Assembly (NCBI GenBank): GCA_964568735.1
Contig: CAZMRF010000003.1
Span: forward strand, 1 to 64,000
Length of the DNA: 64,000 nt
Source of the DNA: CAZMRF01 sp964568735
GTDB lineage: Bacteria > Acidobacteriota > Polarisedimenticolia > JACPZX01
Direction: 5' to 3'
The notes under the pieces were generated by a model, which was given only the letters and a program-made list of their open reading frames with translations, was not told where the DNA came from and ran no database searches. The translations under genes and the position numbers were made by a program. Shown here piece after piece: positions 42,404-53,338 of the stretch. The stretch's first letter is position 1, and each line of letters opens with the position of its first letter.

Positions 42404-42431
42404 AAGGGGGCCGACATCCGCCGGCCCCCTT
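42404..42431 (-). terminator. Rho-independent terminator directly after omcS-like gene
   Basis: Stem AAGGGGGCC / GGCCCCCTT with a 10-nt loop; on the minus strand it is followed by a TTTTCCTTT tract. It sits 40 bp after the omcS stop and would make the filament subunit transcript far more abundant than the assembly genes behind it. Confidence 0.82.
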
Positions 42432-42470
42432 CAGGAGCACACCCGGACGAGGTCCGGGAAACTCAGGTGA

Positions 42471-43745
42471 CTAGTCCTTCGCGTGGCACTTGTTGCAGAG
42501 CACGCGCTGATACGACGCGAACGTGGTCACCGGGCGGTCGTAGTAGGCCGCCTGGGTCTCCGACGCCAGCCGACCCCGAGCGAACTGCGGGACGGTCGGA
42601 GTCGTGTCGGTGCCGGGATAGAGGCTGTTGTAGGTCATGAACTCGCCTTCGATGTTCCAGCGCAGCGCGTATTCCCAGCCGGAGGCATGCGCGCGGTGAC
42701 AGGAGAGGCAGGAGACCTGGTCGTTCGTCGACGGGCCGCCGAGCTGCGAGTTGTCGTTTCTCGCGAGCGGGGCGAGGACGGTGGCGTAGTCGCCGCTGTT
42801 CTTCACGAACGGAACGAGCGAGGTGAACGACGACCCGGCCGATCCGGTCATGTCGCCGGTCTTCACGTACTGCTCGTAGATGGTCGCGATCGTGGAGTCG
42901 AGGTCCTCGTCCGTAGGGTGGACGTAGTTCCCGCTCGAGTGCATGTCGGGATGGCAGGTTCCGCACCAGTTGCCCCAGGTGACGTGGCCGGGGTCGGAGG
43001 AGCGGCCGTAGGACGTGCGCGTCTGCGTCACGGCCTCCGTCCTGTTGTAGGTGCTGGGCACCTTCGCGGCGGGGACGCCGGCGAAGGTGACGCCGTCCTT
43101 GGTGTAGCCGGCGCCCGCGAGGAGGCGATAGACGCCGACCGCCGTGGTGCTGTTGGGCTCGTTATTCGTGGGGTTGTTGGGGTCGTAGTAGGAGCCCGAG
43201 GCGCGGATCGGACCGCCGGTCTTCGAGATGGCGCCGGTGTTCAGACGGCGGTACTGGCCGTGCGGATCGTGGCAGCTGTTGCAGGCAAGCTGGCTCGACG
43301 GGAATCCGCTGCCGCCCGGTGCGTTTGCGTTCGTGCCATCCACCGAGTATCCGAAATCGACCGCGATGATGTTGTGGCCGTGGGTGTCGCCATCCTCGTT
43401 CGTCGTCGTGCCGCGAACGGTGAAGGAGTAGTCCTTCTTGATCCAGCCGAAGTCTCCGCCCGGAGACCTCTGCAACGGGGCCTGGCCTGCGCCGAGGCTG
43501 CCCGGGGCGGTGCTGATGTGATATGAGCTGGGACCGGTGTCGTTGGCGTTCTGGTGGCAGGTCAGGCACGCCGAGCTCTGGTCGGTCCCGACCAGCAGGA
43601 ACTTTCCTCCTGCCATCGGGTTGTGCATGCTGTGGCAGCCGCTGCACTCCGCGACGCCGCCTGAGTGGAACGCGTACGCGTTGCCGGCAAAAGCAGCGAG
43701 GGCCATCACCGCGAGCGCCAGCGCCCCCATTCTCAACGTCCTCAT
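42471..43745 (-). CDS. omcS: OmcS-like hexaheme nanowire cytochrome
   Basis: A 424-residue exported cytochrome, signal peptide about 1-25 (ending AYA). Six CxxCH sites lie at 34-38, 60-64, 155-159, 261-265, 346-350 and 417-421. It follows Geobacter OmcS (about 430 residues as precursor) along its whole length, as recalled: FHSGGVAEC.GCH.MHN, NDTGPSSYHISTA, SPGGDFGW, CHDPHGQYRR, PSTYNRTEA, CLSCHRAHASG, and the C-terminal CNKCHAKD. OmcS subunits polymerise into extracellular heme-wire filaments. AGGAGG lies 5 nt before the ATG; a sigma-54-type promoter is 88 nt upstream and a strong terminator follows. Confidence 0.92.
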   Translation of the reverse strand: MRTLRMGALALAVMALAAFAGNAYAFHSGGVAECSGCHSMHNPMAGGKFLLVGTDQSSACLTCHQNANDTGPSSYHISTAPGSLGAGQAPLQRSPGGDFGWIKKDYSFTVRGTTTNEDGDTHGHNIIAVDFGYSVDGTNANAPGGSGFPSSQLACNSCHDPHGQYRRLNTGAISKTGGPIRASGSYYDPNNPTNNEPNSTTAVGVYRLLAGAGYTKDGVTFAGVPAAKVPSTYNRTEAVTQTRTSYGRSSDPGHVTWGNWCGTCHPDMHSSGNYVHPTDEDLDSTIATIYEQYVKTGDMTGSAGSSFTSLVPFVKNSGDYATVLAPLARNDNSQLGGPSTNDQVSCLSCHRAHASGWEYALRWNIEGEFMTYNSLYPGTDTTPTVPQFARGRLASETQAAYYDRPVTTFASYQRVLCNKCHAKD

Positions 43746-43832
43746 TCAAGCCTCCTCATGGTGTGGTCGGCGGTGCGGTCCATCCTCGGGGTGCCCGAGA
43801 CTCGCCTCCGAATGATTCCGATCCATGGTTTT

Positions 43833-43847
43833 GCAAGTCCGGTGCCC
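43833..43847 (-). promoter_or_regulatory. Sigma-54 promoter of the omcS-like gene
   Basis: The minus strand reads GGGCACCGGACTTGC, followed by AAAA: a single mismatch from TGGCAC-N5-TTGC, 88 nt before the ATG. Confidence 0.65.
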
Positions 43848-44076
43848 GGTCGAGGCCTTCCAGGAAGCTGCTGTTTAGGGGTCTTCGGGGCGCTTCGCGG
43901 GGGACGCGGGGCAGGGCGGTGGGCCAGATTCCACAGCCGCCTGAGTGATTCCGAGGTACTCACGGGAGGTGCCGCAGGCCGGATTCCGCCCCCAGCGGCT
44001 GTTTCCGGGAGGATGGCTAGCCTGGCGGCGCGGGCGCCTTCGAGAGGATGACGGCGGTCCCGGGGCGGAACGCGCT
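43848..44076 (-). promoter_or_regulatory. Upstream control region of omcS
   Basis: No gene. An 8-bp inverted pair ACAGCCGC (43933-43940) and GCGGCTGT (43995-44002) lies 86 to 155 bp upstream of the promoter, where sigma-54 enhancers usually sit. Binding by the NtrC regulator is a guess. Confidence 0.3.
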
Positions 44077-45024
44077 CTACGGAGCCGGCGCGATCGCGAA
44101 GACCGCGACGCCGCGGTTCCGTACCTGGGAGACGTAGAGCCTCCCGGCCGGGTCGAGCGCGAGGGCGCCCGGCCGCGCCAGCCACTCGCGGTGGGCGATG
44201 CGGCCCTCCTCGCGGAGGAAGCGGAACTCCCGATTGAAGACCATCACAACGCTGCGCTGGCGGTCGGAGAGGAAGATGTTGCCCTCGCCGTCGAGGGCCA
44301 CGTCGCCGAGAACGCCGAAGGCGCCCGCTGCAGAGCCGGACTTCCCGAACGAGCGGACACCGCCTCCGGGCTCGATCGCGTGCACCCGGAACTGCTCGGG
44401 CACGGCGAAGACCACGGTGCCGTCGCTGCCGACGTCCAGCCCGCTGATCTCGGCGTTGGCCCGATCTTCTTCCGGGAGCGCAGCCAGCTCCGCCAGGTCG
44501 AGGAGCCGCTCGAGCGTGCCGTCGGGGAGGTAGCAGGCAGCGCGCATCTGGCCCTGGCTGACGAGCCAGATCCTTCCCGAACGGAGGAGAAGCCGGTTGG
44601 GGAGGAAACCCGCCGCGTCCCCCGACCGATCGAGGGCGATCTCGGCCGTCGGCCGCCCCCGGAAGTCGGCGCGGATCAGCGACCATTGCCTCGCGCCCTC
44701 CCCGGAGCCCGAGGCATACACCAGCATCAGGATGTCTCCGCTGCTCTCGATCCCGAGATCCGTCAGGCGCCCGTCCTCGACATCCACGTCGAAGCGGTAG
44801 ATCTCCATGCCGGCGTTGTTGAATACCCTGATCTCGTTCCCGTAGACGGTGTAGACCTCGGATCGGAAAGCATCGACCACGACCCGCGCGTCGCTGTAAG
44901 GGATCCTTCCCGTGAAGTCGGCGAGATCGTAGAGGTAGGAGATCTCGGCGGGCCCGGCCATCGCCGGGGAGGAGAGCAGGACCGCCAGCGCCCCCACTCC
45001 TGCCAGCCTGCCCGCGAGGAGCAT
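44077..45024 (-). CDS. Secreted NHL-type beta-propeller protein
   Basis: A 315-residue exported protein (signal peptide about 1-23, ending AMAG). Six-bladed propeller: VVVDAFRSEVYTVYGNEIRVFN, ISGLDVGSDGTVVFAVPE, DVALDGEGNIFLSDRQRSVVMVFN, ALALDPAGRLYVSQVRNRGVAVF. GGAG 8 nt upstream fixes the ATG at 45024, 2 bp after the dihydroorotate-dehydrogenase-like stop. It is thus the third gene of the nifJ operon but in role fits the cytochrome island next door; it sits immediately before omcS. Confidence 0.8.
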   Translation of the reverse strand: MLLAGRLAGVGALAVLLSSPAMAGPAEISYLYDLADFTGRIPYSDARVVVDAFRSEVYTVYGNEIRVFNNAGMEIYRFDVDVEDGRLTDLGIESSGDILMLVYASGSGEGARQWSLIRADFRGRPTAEIALDRSGDAAGFLPNRLLLRSGRIWLVSQGQMRAACYLPDGTLERLLDLAELAALPEEDRANAEISGLDVGSDGTVVFAVPEQFRVHAIEPGGGVRSFGKSGSAAGAFGVLGDVALDGEGNIFLSDRQRSVVMVFNREFRFLREEGRIAHREWLARPGALALDPAGRLYVSQVRNRGVAVFAIAPAP

Positions 45025-45026
45025 GC

Positions 45027-46061
45027 TCAGATCTCCGCGACGTCCTTGAGGGGGACCTGGTGCAGGCCGTCCGATCGCCAGCTCTGGAGGACCCTCATGT
45101 AGTTCACGCGCTCGAAGGCCGCGGGGTCGGGGCAGGACTGGGTTCGCATGCTGCCGCGGGCCTGCTCCAGGGACTCGTACTCGTGCTCCTCGAGCCAGTC
45201 GGTCATCTCGCGGCGGATGCGGGCGAGGCGATCGGGGCCGTGCCTGAGGAGTGCCGAGACGACCTGGACGCCATGGGCTCCGGCCATCACGGCCTTGATG
45301 GCGTCGAGGCCCGTGTGGATGCCGCCGCTCGCTCCCAGCGAGGACCAGATCCGGCCCGAGAGGATCGCGAGCCAGCGCAGCCGCAGCAGCAGCTCGGAGG
45401 GGTCCGACAGGCGCAGCGTCGGGACCACCTCGAGCTGCTCGGGGTCGATGTCGGGCTGGTAGAAGCGGTTGAAGAGCACGAGCCCGTCGGCGCCCGCGTC
45501 CTCCAGCTCGGAGGCGAAGTGGGCGAGCGCGGAGAAGTAGGGAGAGAGCTTCACGGCCACGGGTATCCGGACGCTCTTCTTGACGGCCCGGAGCATCTCG
45601 AGGATGCGCCGCTCGATCTTCTCGGCGCTCTCGCTCTCCTGCGTCGCCATGAAGTAGACGTTCAGCTCCAACGCGTCCGCTCCCGCCTGCTCGATGAGGT
45701 GCGCGTACCTGAGCCACCCTCCCAGCGTGGTGCCGTTGAGAGATCCGATGACGGGAATCGACACCGTCTCCTTGATCTTTCGGATCTGCGCGAGGTACTC
45801 CTCGGGTCCCAGCGTGAACTCGTCGGGATCGGGGAAGTAGCTCGTCGCCTCGGCGAAGGACTCGGCATGCTCCTCCATCGCGAAGAGCGTCCCGACCTCC
45901 TCGCGCTTGATCTGCTCCTCGAAGAGGGAGTGCATCACGATGGCCGCGGCGCCCGCGTCCTCCAGCCTCTTCACCGTGTCGAGGTCGTCCACGAGCGGTG
46001 AGGCTCCCGGCATCAGGGGGTGGGGAAGCCTGAGCTTCAGATAGGTCGTCGACAGGTCCAT
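45027..46061 (-). CDS. Dihydroorotate dehydrogenase-like oxidoreductase
   Basis: A 344-residue TIM-barrel flavoprotein: LRLPHPLMPGASPLV, IPVIGSLNGTT, GADALELNVYF, VAVKLSPYF, GLVLFNRFYQPDID and the phosphate-binding GASGGIHTGLDAIKAVMAGAHGVQV. This pattern resembles PyrD and the PreA subunit of dihydropyrimidine dehydrogenase, but pyrimidine synthesis is not shown; such genes commonly follow nifJ and may take part in ferredoxin-linked redox. GGGAGGGAG supports the ATG, 12 bp behind nifJ. Confidence 0.83.
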   Translation of the reverse strand: MDLSTTYLKLRLPHPLMPGASPLVDDLDTVKRLEDAGAAAIVMHSLFEEQIKREEVGTLFAMEEHAESFAEATSYFPDPDEFTLGPEEYLAQIRKIKETVSIPVIGSLNGTTLGGWLRYAHLIEQAGADALELNVYFMATQESESAEKIERRILEMLRAVKKSVRIPVAVKLSPYFSALAHFASELEDAGADGLVLFNRFYQPDIDPEQLEVVPTLRLSDPSELLLRLRWLAILSGRIWSSLGASGGIHTGLDAIKAVMAGAHGVQVVSALLRHGPDRLARIRREMTDWLEEHEYESLEQARGSMRTQSCPDPAAFERVNYMRVLQSWRSDGLHQVPLKDVAEI

Positions 46062-46073
46062 GGTCTCCCTCCC

Positions 46074-49703
<3,630 letters not shown>

Positions 49704-49833
49704 GCGTTCTCCTCGCGGGGCCGGGAGCCTGTCCGGGTCGTGGCAGCGACCCGACAAGCCGAGGCTTGGAAGTCGAGGCCGGGAGTGAAAAGTGGATGAC
49801 CCCGGGTGCGGTCCGGCGCCCGCATACGAAACA

Positions 49834-49848
49834 GCAAGCTGGGTGCCA
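49834..49848 (-). promoter_or_regulatory. Sigma-54 promoter of nifJ
   Basis: The minus strand reads TGGCACCCAGCTTGC, followed by TGTT: exact consensus, nearly identical to the site at 1835-1821. Confidence 0.8.
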
Positions 49849-50144
49849 CGCAGGTGCCGGGCCGAACCCGCGTATCCACCGAGGTTGGAGCGCCTCAGTG
49901 GACCCCGGCAAGCCGTCCCATCCGTGCAATCCCGCAGGTGCGCGATTTCACGCAGGCCATCCCCGCCGCCCCGAGCGCCGGCCAGGATGCCTGGCCGTGC
50001 TTGCAGGCGTAACCGAGATCGCGGATAGAGATGATCGAGTGAGGTACGGCAGCCAAGGCCGCTCATGAAACCGCCGCTGCAGGCGCACCTCGAATATCGG
50101 ACAGCGTCAGCGGGCCGCATGTGGAGGGAGGAGGAGGGGTTTCG
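49849..50144. other. Gene-free region upstream of nifJ
   Basis: About 300 bp between the nifJ promoter and the truncated cytochrome copy. No coding sequence, RNA or repeat could be supported; enhancer sites for a sigma-54 activator could lie here but none is obvious. Confidence 0.4.
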
Positions 50145-50325
50145 TCAGTCAGCCGTGCGGGGCTGGAGGCCGTACGTGAAGGCGGCCACGTGGGCGACCT
50201 CTTCGTCGGTGAGGATGTCCGTCTGGTAGAAGGGCATCGGGTCCTTCCCCGCGCGGATCAGGTCGGCGATCTCCCCGGGGGTCATCTTGGAAGCGATGAG
50301 ATCAGGGCCCAGGCCGGCGCCGACG
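50145..50325 (-). pseudogene. Truncated copy of a cytochrome c 3' end
   Basis: The translation matches the last 55 or so residues of the diheme cytochrome at 52272-53162 (MTPGEIADLIRAGKD, DILTDEEVAHVAAFTYGLQP), with changes before and after a core that is identical in DNA. No heme site or start remains. It is either a fragment made when the AbiE module entered or the end of a lost paralog. Confidence 0.75.
50194..50286 (-). repeat. 93-bp perfect direct repeat, copy 1
   Basis: Identical base for base to 52321-52413, in the same orientation, 2127 bp away. The two copies bracket the AbiEi/AbiEii genes. Confidence 0.95.
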
Positions 50326-50378
50326 TGGTCGTGTGGTAGGCGTTGAATCCCCGCGCCCTCAACAACAGGTCGAAGGGA

Positions 50379-51290
50379 TCAGCCGGTACGTCCACGATCG
50401 AATCGGTTGCGAACGTCCGTTCGTAGCCGCTCGGCAAGGGGCTCGTTCCAGCCTGAGCTTGAGTCCTCGATCACCTGCAGCTCGAGCGCGCTGAGATCAC
50501 GCAGAGAGGCGAATCGAGTCTCCACGGAGGCCAGGATCTCGTCAGGTCGAACCTCTTCGGAGATCCGAATGAGACGCCGCAGATCCTCCCACTCGTAGTC
50601 GCCACTGCGGAGCTTAGAGAGAAACGCTTCGGGGTCGAATGGGTCGCGTACCTGCCAGAGCTTGAGGACGACCAGGGAGCGGAGCAGGTCGCTGTCGAAC
50701 GGGGTCGTCGCGAAGCGGTGGAGGTCATACAGGTCGCGGACCTTGGCCCGTTGGAAAGCCGCCCGCACCTTCTCGGCGATCATTTCGATGGCCTCCAGCG
50801 ACCGAATCTCGAAGATGTCGAACTCGAGGTGAGGAAAATAGGGTTGGTGCTCCATCGTCCTCATCACGACTGGCAGCGTGGGGTGCTCGCGAAGGCTGAC
50901 TTGCAGGCGGAAACGGCCCGCCTCGTTCCACGCATGCCGGTAAAGCACGTCCCTGCCGAAGGAAGTATCGTCCTCGGTCTTATAGTAGTCGGTGAGGGTG
51001 AACGCTATGTCATGGTGCACCCGATTGAAAACCTCGACGATCTGGACGAGTACGTCGTCGTCCTTCTGTTCTGTCGCGAGTGTGAAGTCGAGATCTTCAG
51101 AGAAGCGTCCCGCTGAGCCGAAGATCAGTTTACGCAGGCACGTCCCCCCCTTGAATGCGAGGTATTCCATGACTCCCGAGTCGACCATGGCGCGGAGCGC
51201 GTAGGTCAGAACAACGTCCCGCTCTGCGACGAGTTTGTCGCGCAGGCCGCTGTTGCGTGCATAGAGGTCTACGTACTTGTCAGCAATCAT
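50379..51290 (-). CDS. AbiEii-type nucleotidyltransferase toxin
   Basis: A 303-residue nucleotidyltransferase of the AbiEii/MenT superfamily, toxin of type IV-like toxin-antitoxin systems and phage abortive infection. The key motif is FKGGTCLRKLIFGS followed by RFSEDLDF (GG[ST]...RxSxDxD). A second motif, AKVRDLYDLHRFA, fits the conserved K...RDxYDL. Its ATG overlaps the antitoxin stop (ATGA), the usual coupling. No tmRNA or tRNA target gene is nearby. Its nearest right-hand flank is the truncated cytochrome copy. Confidence 0.9.
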   Translation of the reverse strand: MIADKYVDLYARNSGLRDKLVAERDVVLTYALRAMVDSGVMEYLAFKGGTCLRKLIFGSAGRFSEDLDFTLATEQKDDDVLVQIVEVFNRVHHDIAFTLTDYYKTEDDTSFGRDVLYRHAWNEAGRFRLQVSLREHPTLPVVMRTMEHQPYFPHLEFDIFEIRSLEAIEMIAEKVRAAFQRAKVRDLYDLHRFATTPFDSDLLRSLVVLKLWQVRDPFDPEAFLSKLRSGDYEWEDLRRLIRISEEVRPDEILASVETRFASLRDLSALELQVIEDSSSGWNEPLAERLRTDVRNRFDRGRTG

Positions 51291-52165
51291 CGGCGGCGTG
51301 GCTTGCCGGGGAAGACCACGCGGCGGCGGGGCTTCTCCTCTTTCGGGAGCAGCACGCCTCTTGGGACGTTCTCCACGACGTTCCACGGTCGCACCAGGTT
51401 TCCCGTCGTGCCCCATTTGCGGCGGGAGCCGAGCTGGATCTTGCTCTGAGGGCGGACGAGCGCGAGCAGGGCCGAGCGGAAGTTTTCAGGCACCTCGGCC
51501 CGATGGAGATCGAGGAAGTAGCCCAGCCGCTGCGCGAGTGCGGAGGCTCCCCATCTGCGCGTGAGATCGATGAGTCCATCCCACGAGATGCGGGGGGTGG
51601 CGCGCGCCACAATCCGGGAGGTCTCACCGAGGCCCCCTGCGTATCGGGGCCGATCGATTGCGTCGAGCAAGGCCCGCTCCAGGGTTGCCATCTGGACCGG
51701 ATGCCCCAGGACATTGCTCTTCCCGAATCCGAAGAAGCGGCGCCTCGGGACGTATACGAAGACATAGCGGCGCCCCTGGATGGGTTCCGGGCGCCGCCGC
51801 TCCTGGCAGGCGACGTAGATCTCGGCAAACGTCTGCTCGGTGAGGCCGTGATGAGTGCAGGCGGTGCCGAACGAGAAGAAGTAGGGACTGACGATCAGCG
51901 CCGCCGCGGCAAGGGGGTTCGTGTCGGCTACTCCTTCCCGGCCGCGGTCGGCGGGCACGAGCTGGTAGAGCCCGGCCCGCAAGCGCTCGAACCAGCCTTT
52001 CTTCACGAGCCGATGAGCCATGCTCCGGGCGTAGCTCTCCGACGCTCCGAGGGACTTGCTCAGCTCGGTAAGAGTGATGGTCTTCTGCCCCCGCCACTCC
52101 AGGTCGAGAACAATTTTGGCTTCGTTCCTGGAGAGGGTCCGCTCGATGGTTGCTGATTTAGCCAT
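51287..52165 (-). CDS. AbiEi-type antitoxin / transcriptional regulator
   Basis: A 292-residue protein. The N-terminal winged helix (VLDLEWRGQKTITLTELSKSLGASESYARSMAHRLVKKGW, LRAGLYQLVP) and the C-terminal AbiEi domain (HHGLTEQT, TLERALLDAIDRP, YAGGLGE) are characteristic. AbiEi proteins neutralise AbiEii and repress their own promoter. The ATG at 52165 is taken because the family begins close to it; it has no ribosome-binding site and the start codon is embedded in an inverted repeat. A TTG 21 nt earlier is possible. The tail is very basic. Confidence 0.88.
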   Translation of the reverse strand: MAKSATIERTLSRNEAKIVLDLEWRGQKTITLTELSKSLGASESYARSMAHRLVKKGWFERLRAGLYQLVPADRGREGVADTNPLAAAALIVSPYFFSFGTACTHHGLTEQTFAEIYVACQERRRPEPIQGRRYVFVYVPRRRFFGFGKSNVLGHPVQMATLERALLDAIDRPRYAGGLGETSRIVARATPRISWDGLIDLTRRWGASALAQRLGYFLDLHRAEVPENFRSALLALVRPQSKIQLGSRRKWGTTGNLVRPWNVVENVPRGVLLPKEEKPRRRVVFPGKPRRR

Positions 52166-52188
52166 TTGTTTTGATTTTACTAACAAAT
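52164..52188 (-). promoter_or_regulatory. AT-rich inverted repeat, likely AbiEi operator
   Basis: ATTTGTT (52164-52170) and AACAAAT (52182-52188) form a perfect 7-bp inverted repeat with 11 bp between, overlapping the antitoxin start in an AT-rich patch. Autorepression is known for AbiEi; the site itself is an inference. Confidence 0.55.
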
Positions 52189-52271
52189 AGCAAATCCTGC
52201 AACCTGGCGGAAACGCCCTCGAATCACCTTCTGGAATGGCCTCCAGTGTAAAAGGATGGGGGGAGGGTCAG

Positions 52272-53162
52272 TCAGTTCGCTGGGTGGGGCTGGAGGCCGT
52301 AGGTGAAGGCAGCCACGTGCGCGACCTCTTCGTCGGTGAGGATGTCCGTCTGGTAGAAGGGCATCGGGTCCTTCCCCGCGCGGATCAGGTCGGCGATCTC
52401 CCCGGGGGTCATCGCGGAGACCGTGAGGTCGGAACCGAGGCCGGTGCCGCCGCCAGGGTGGCATCCCGCGCAGGCGCGATGGAAGAGTTCGCGTCCCTGC
52501 TCCGGATCTCCCGAGCTCGTCTCGACGCGCCCCGGAGGAGAGCGGCGGATGACGAAGGGGGAGGCGTAGGGTGCGGCGAGGCTCATCATGTACTCGACCA
52601 GCCTCGTCCGCATCAGCCCGGTCATCTCGGTTCCGCCCATGAAGCGCTTCAGGCAGACCTCTCCCGCCTCGCCGCTGTCGGTCATGATCCGGCCGTTCCA
52701 CCAGTTCCCGCGGCCTGCGGCGTCGTAGACGGTGTGGCCGGTCCGGATCAGGTCGTCCGGAGGGGAAGCGCCCGGTGGCGTGACCAGGTGGCAGTCGGCA
52801 CAGGCGATCCGCGTGGGGGTCTCGTCGCGGCTGAAGAAGATCGCCTCCCCGCGGCTGTCCACCTTCGAGCCGGGATCGTGACGTGGAGGCCGGGGCCGCG
52901 GCGTCGCCATCTCCGGCCGCTGCGCTTCCTCAGAGGCGGCTCCCGTCTCGGAGACTCTGACCGGCGGGTCGGTGCCGGGCGACGGTTCGGTGGAATCCTC
53001 GGTAGGAGTCTCACCTGCCAGCATAGATGCCGGGCTTCCGACAGGGCGCATCGCCCCGGGGGCGCTGAGCAGCACAGCGAGAACGCCCAGGGCGGAGACG
53101 AACAGGGTGCGTCCCGCGCGTCGATTCGCGTGCCGGCCGGGTGAGCGTGGGGTGCCGAACAC
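52272..53162 (-). CDS. Exported diheme cytochrome c
   Basis: A 296-residue exported protein: signal or anchor segment (about 15-33), Pro/Ser-rich linker (45-100), then heme site CADCH, a central domain (TGHTVYDAAGRGNWW, GEAGEVCLKRFMGG) and a class I cytochrome c domain with CAGCHPGGG and the late Met in DPMPFYQTDILTDEEVAHVAAFTY. The GTG at 53162 is chosen because GGAG lies 8 nt upstream. It is divergent from the M1 peptidase. Its 3' end is duplicated beyond the AbiE module. Confidence 0.8.
   Translation of the reverse strand: MFGTPRSPGRHANRRAGRTLFVSALGVLAVLLSAPGAMRPVGSPASMLAGETPTEDSTEPSPGTDPPVRVSETGAASEEAQRPEMATPRPRPPRHDPGSKVDSRGEAIFFSRDETPTRIACADCHLVTPPGASPPDDLIRTGHTVYDAAGRGNWWNGRIMTDSGEAGEVCLKRFMGGTEMTGLMRTRLVEYMMSLAAPYASPFVIRRSPPGRVETSSGDPEQGRELFHRACAGCHPGGGTGLGSDLTVSAMTPGEIADLIRAGKDPMPFYQTDILTDEEVAHVAAFTYGLQPHPAN
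52321..52413 (-). repeat. 93-bp perfect direct repeat, copy 2
   Basis: Lies inside the 3' end of the intact diheme cytochrome gene; identical to 50194-50286. Confidence 0.95.
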
Positions 53163-53338
53163 TTGTGAGTCTCCGTTTCCAGGGTACGTGACTGCTGCCT
53201 GCCACGTTCGACGTGGCCATCGCCTGCAGAGTCTCTCTTCCGGGAGGAGGGCCCTGGTGGCGACCCCCGCAATGTAGAAACTGCCGTGCCGGCATGCCAC
53301 CATGGCCGCCCCCGAACACCGACCTGGAGGTCGCAGCT

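Noticed and set aside
49820..49860. Possible cyclic-di-GMP riboswitch upstream of nifJ
   Set aside because: The conserved letters fit a sigma-54 promoter exactly and the aptamer core is absent.
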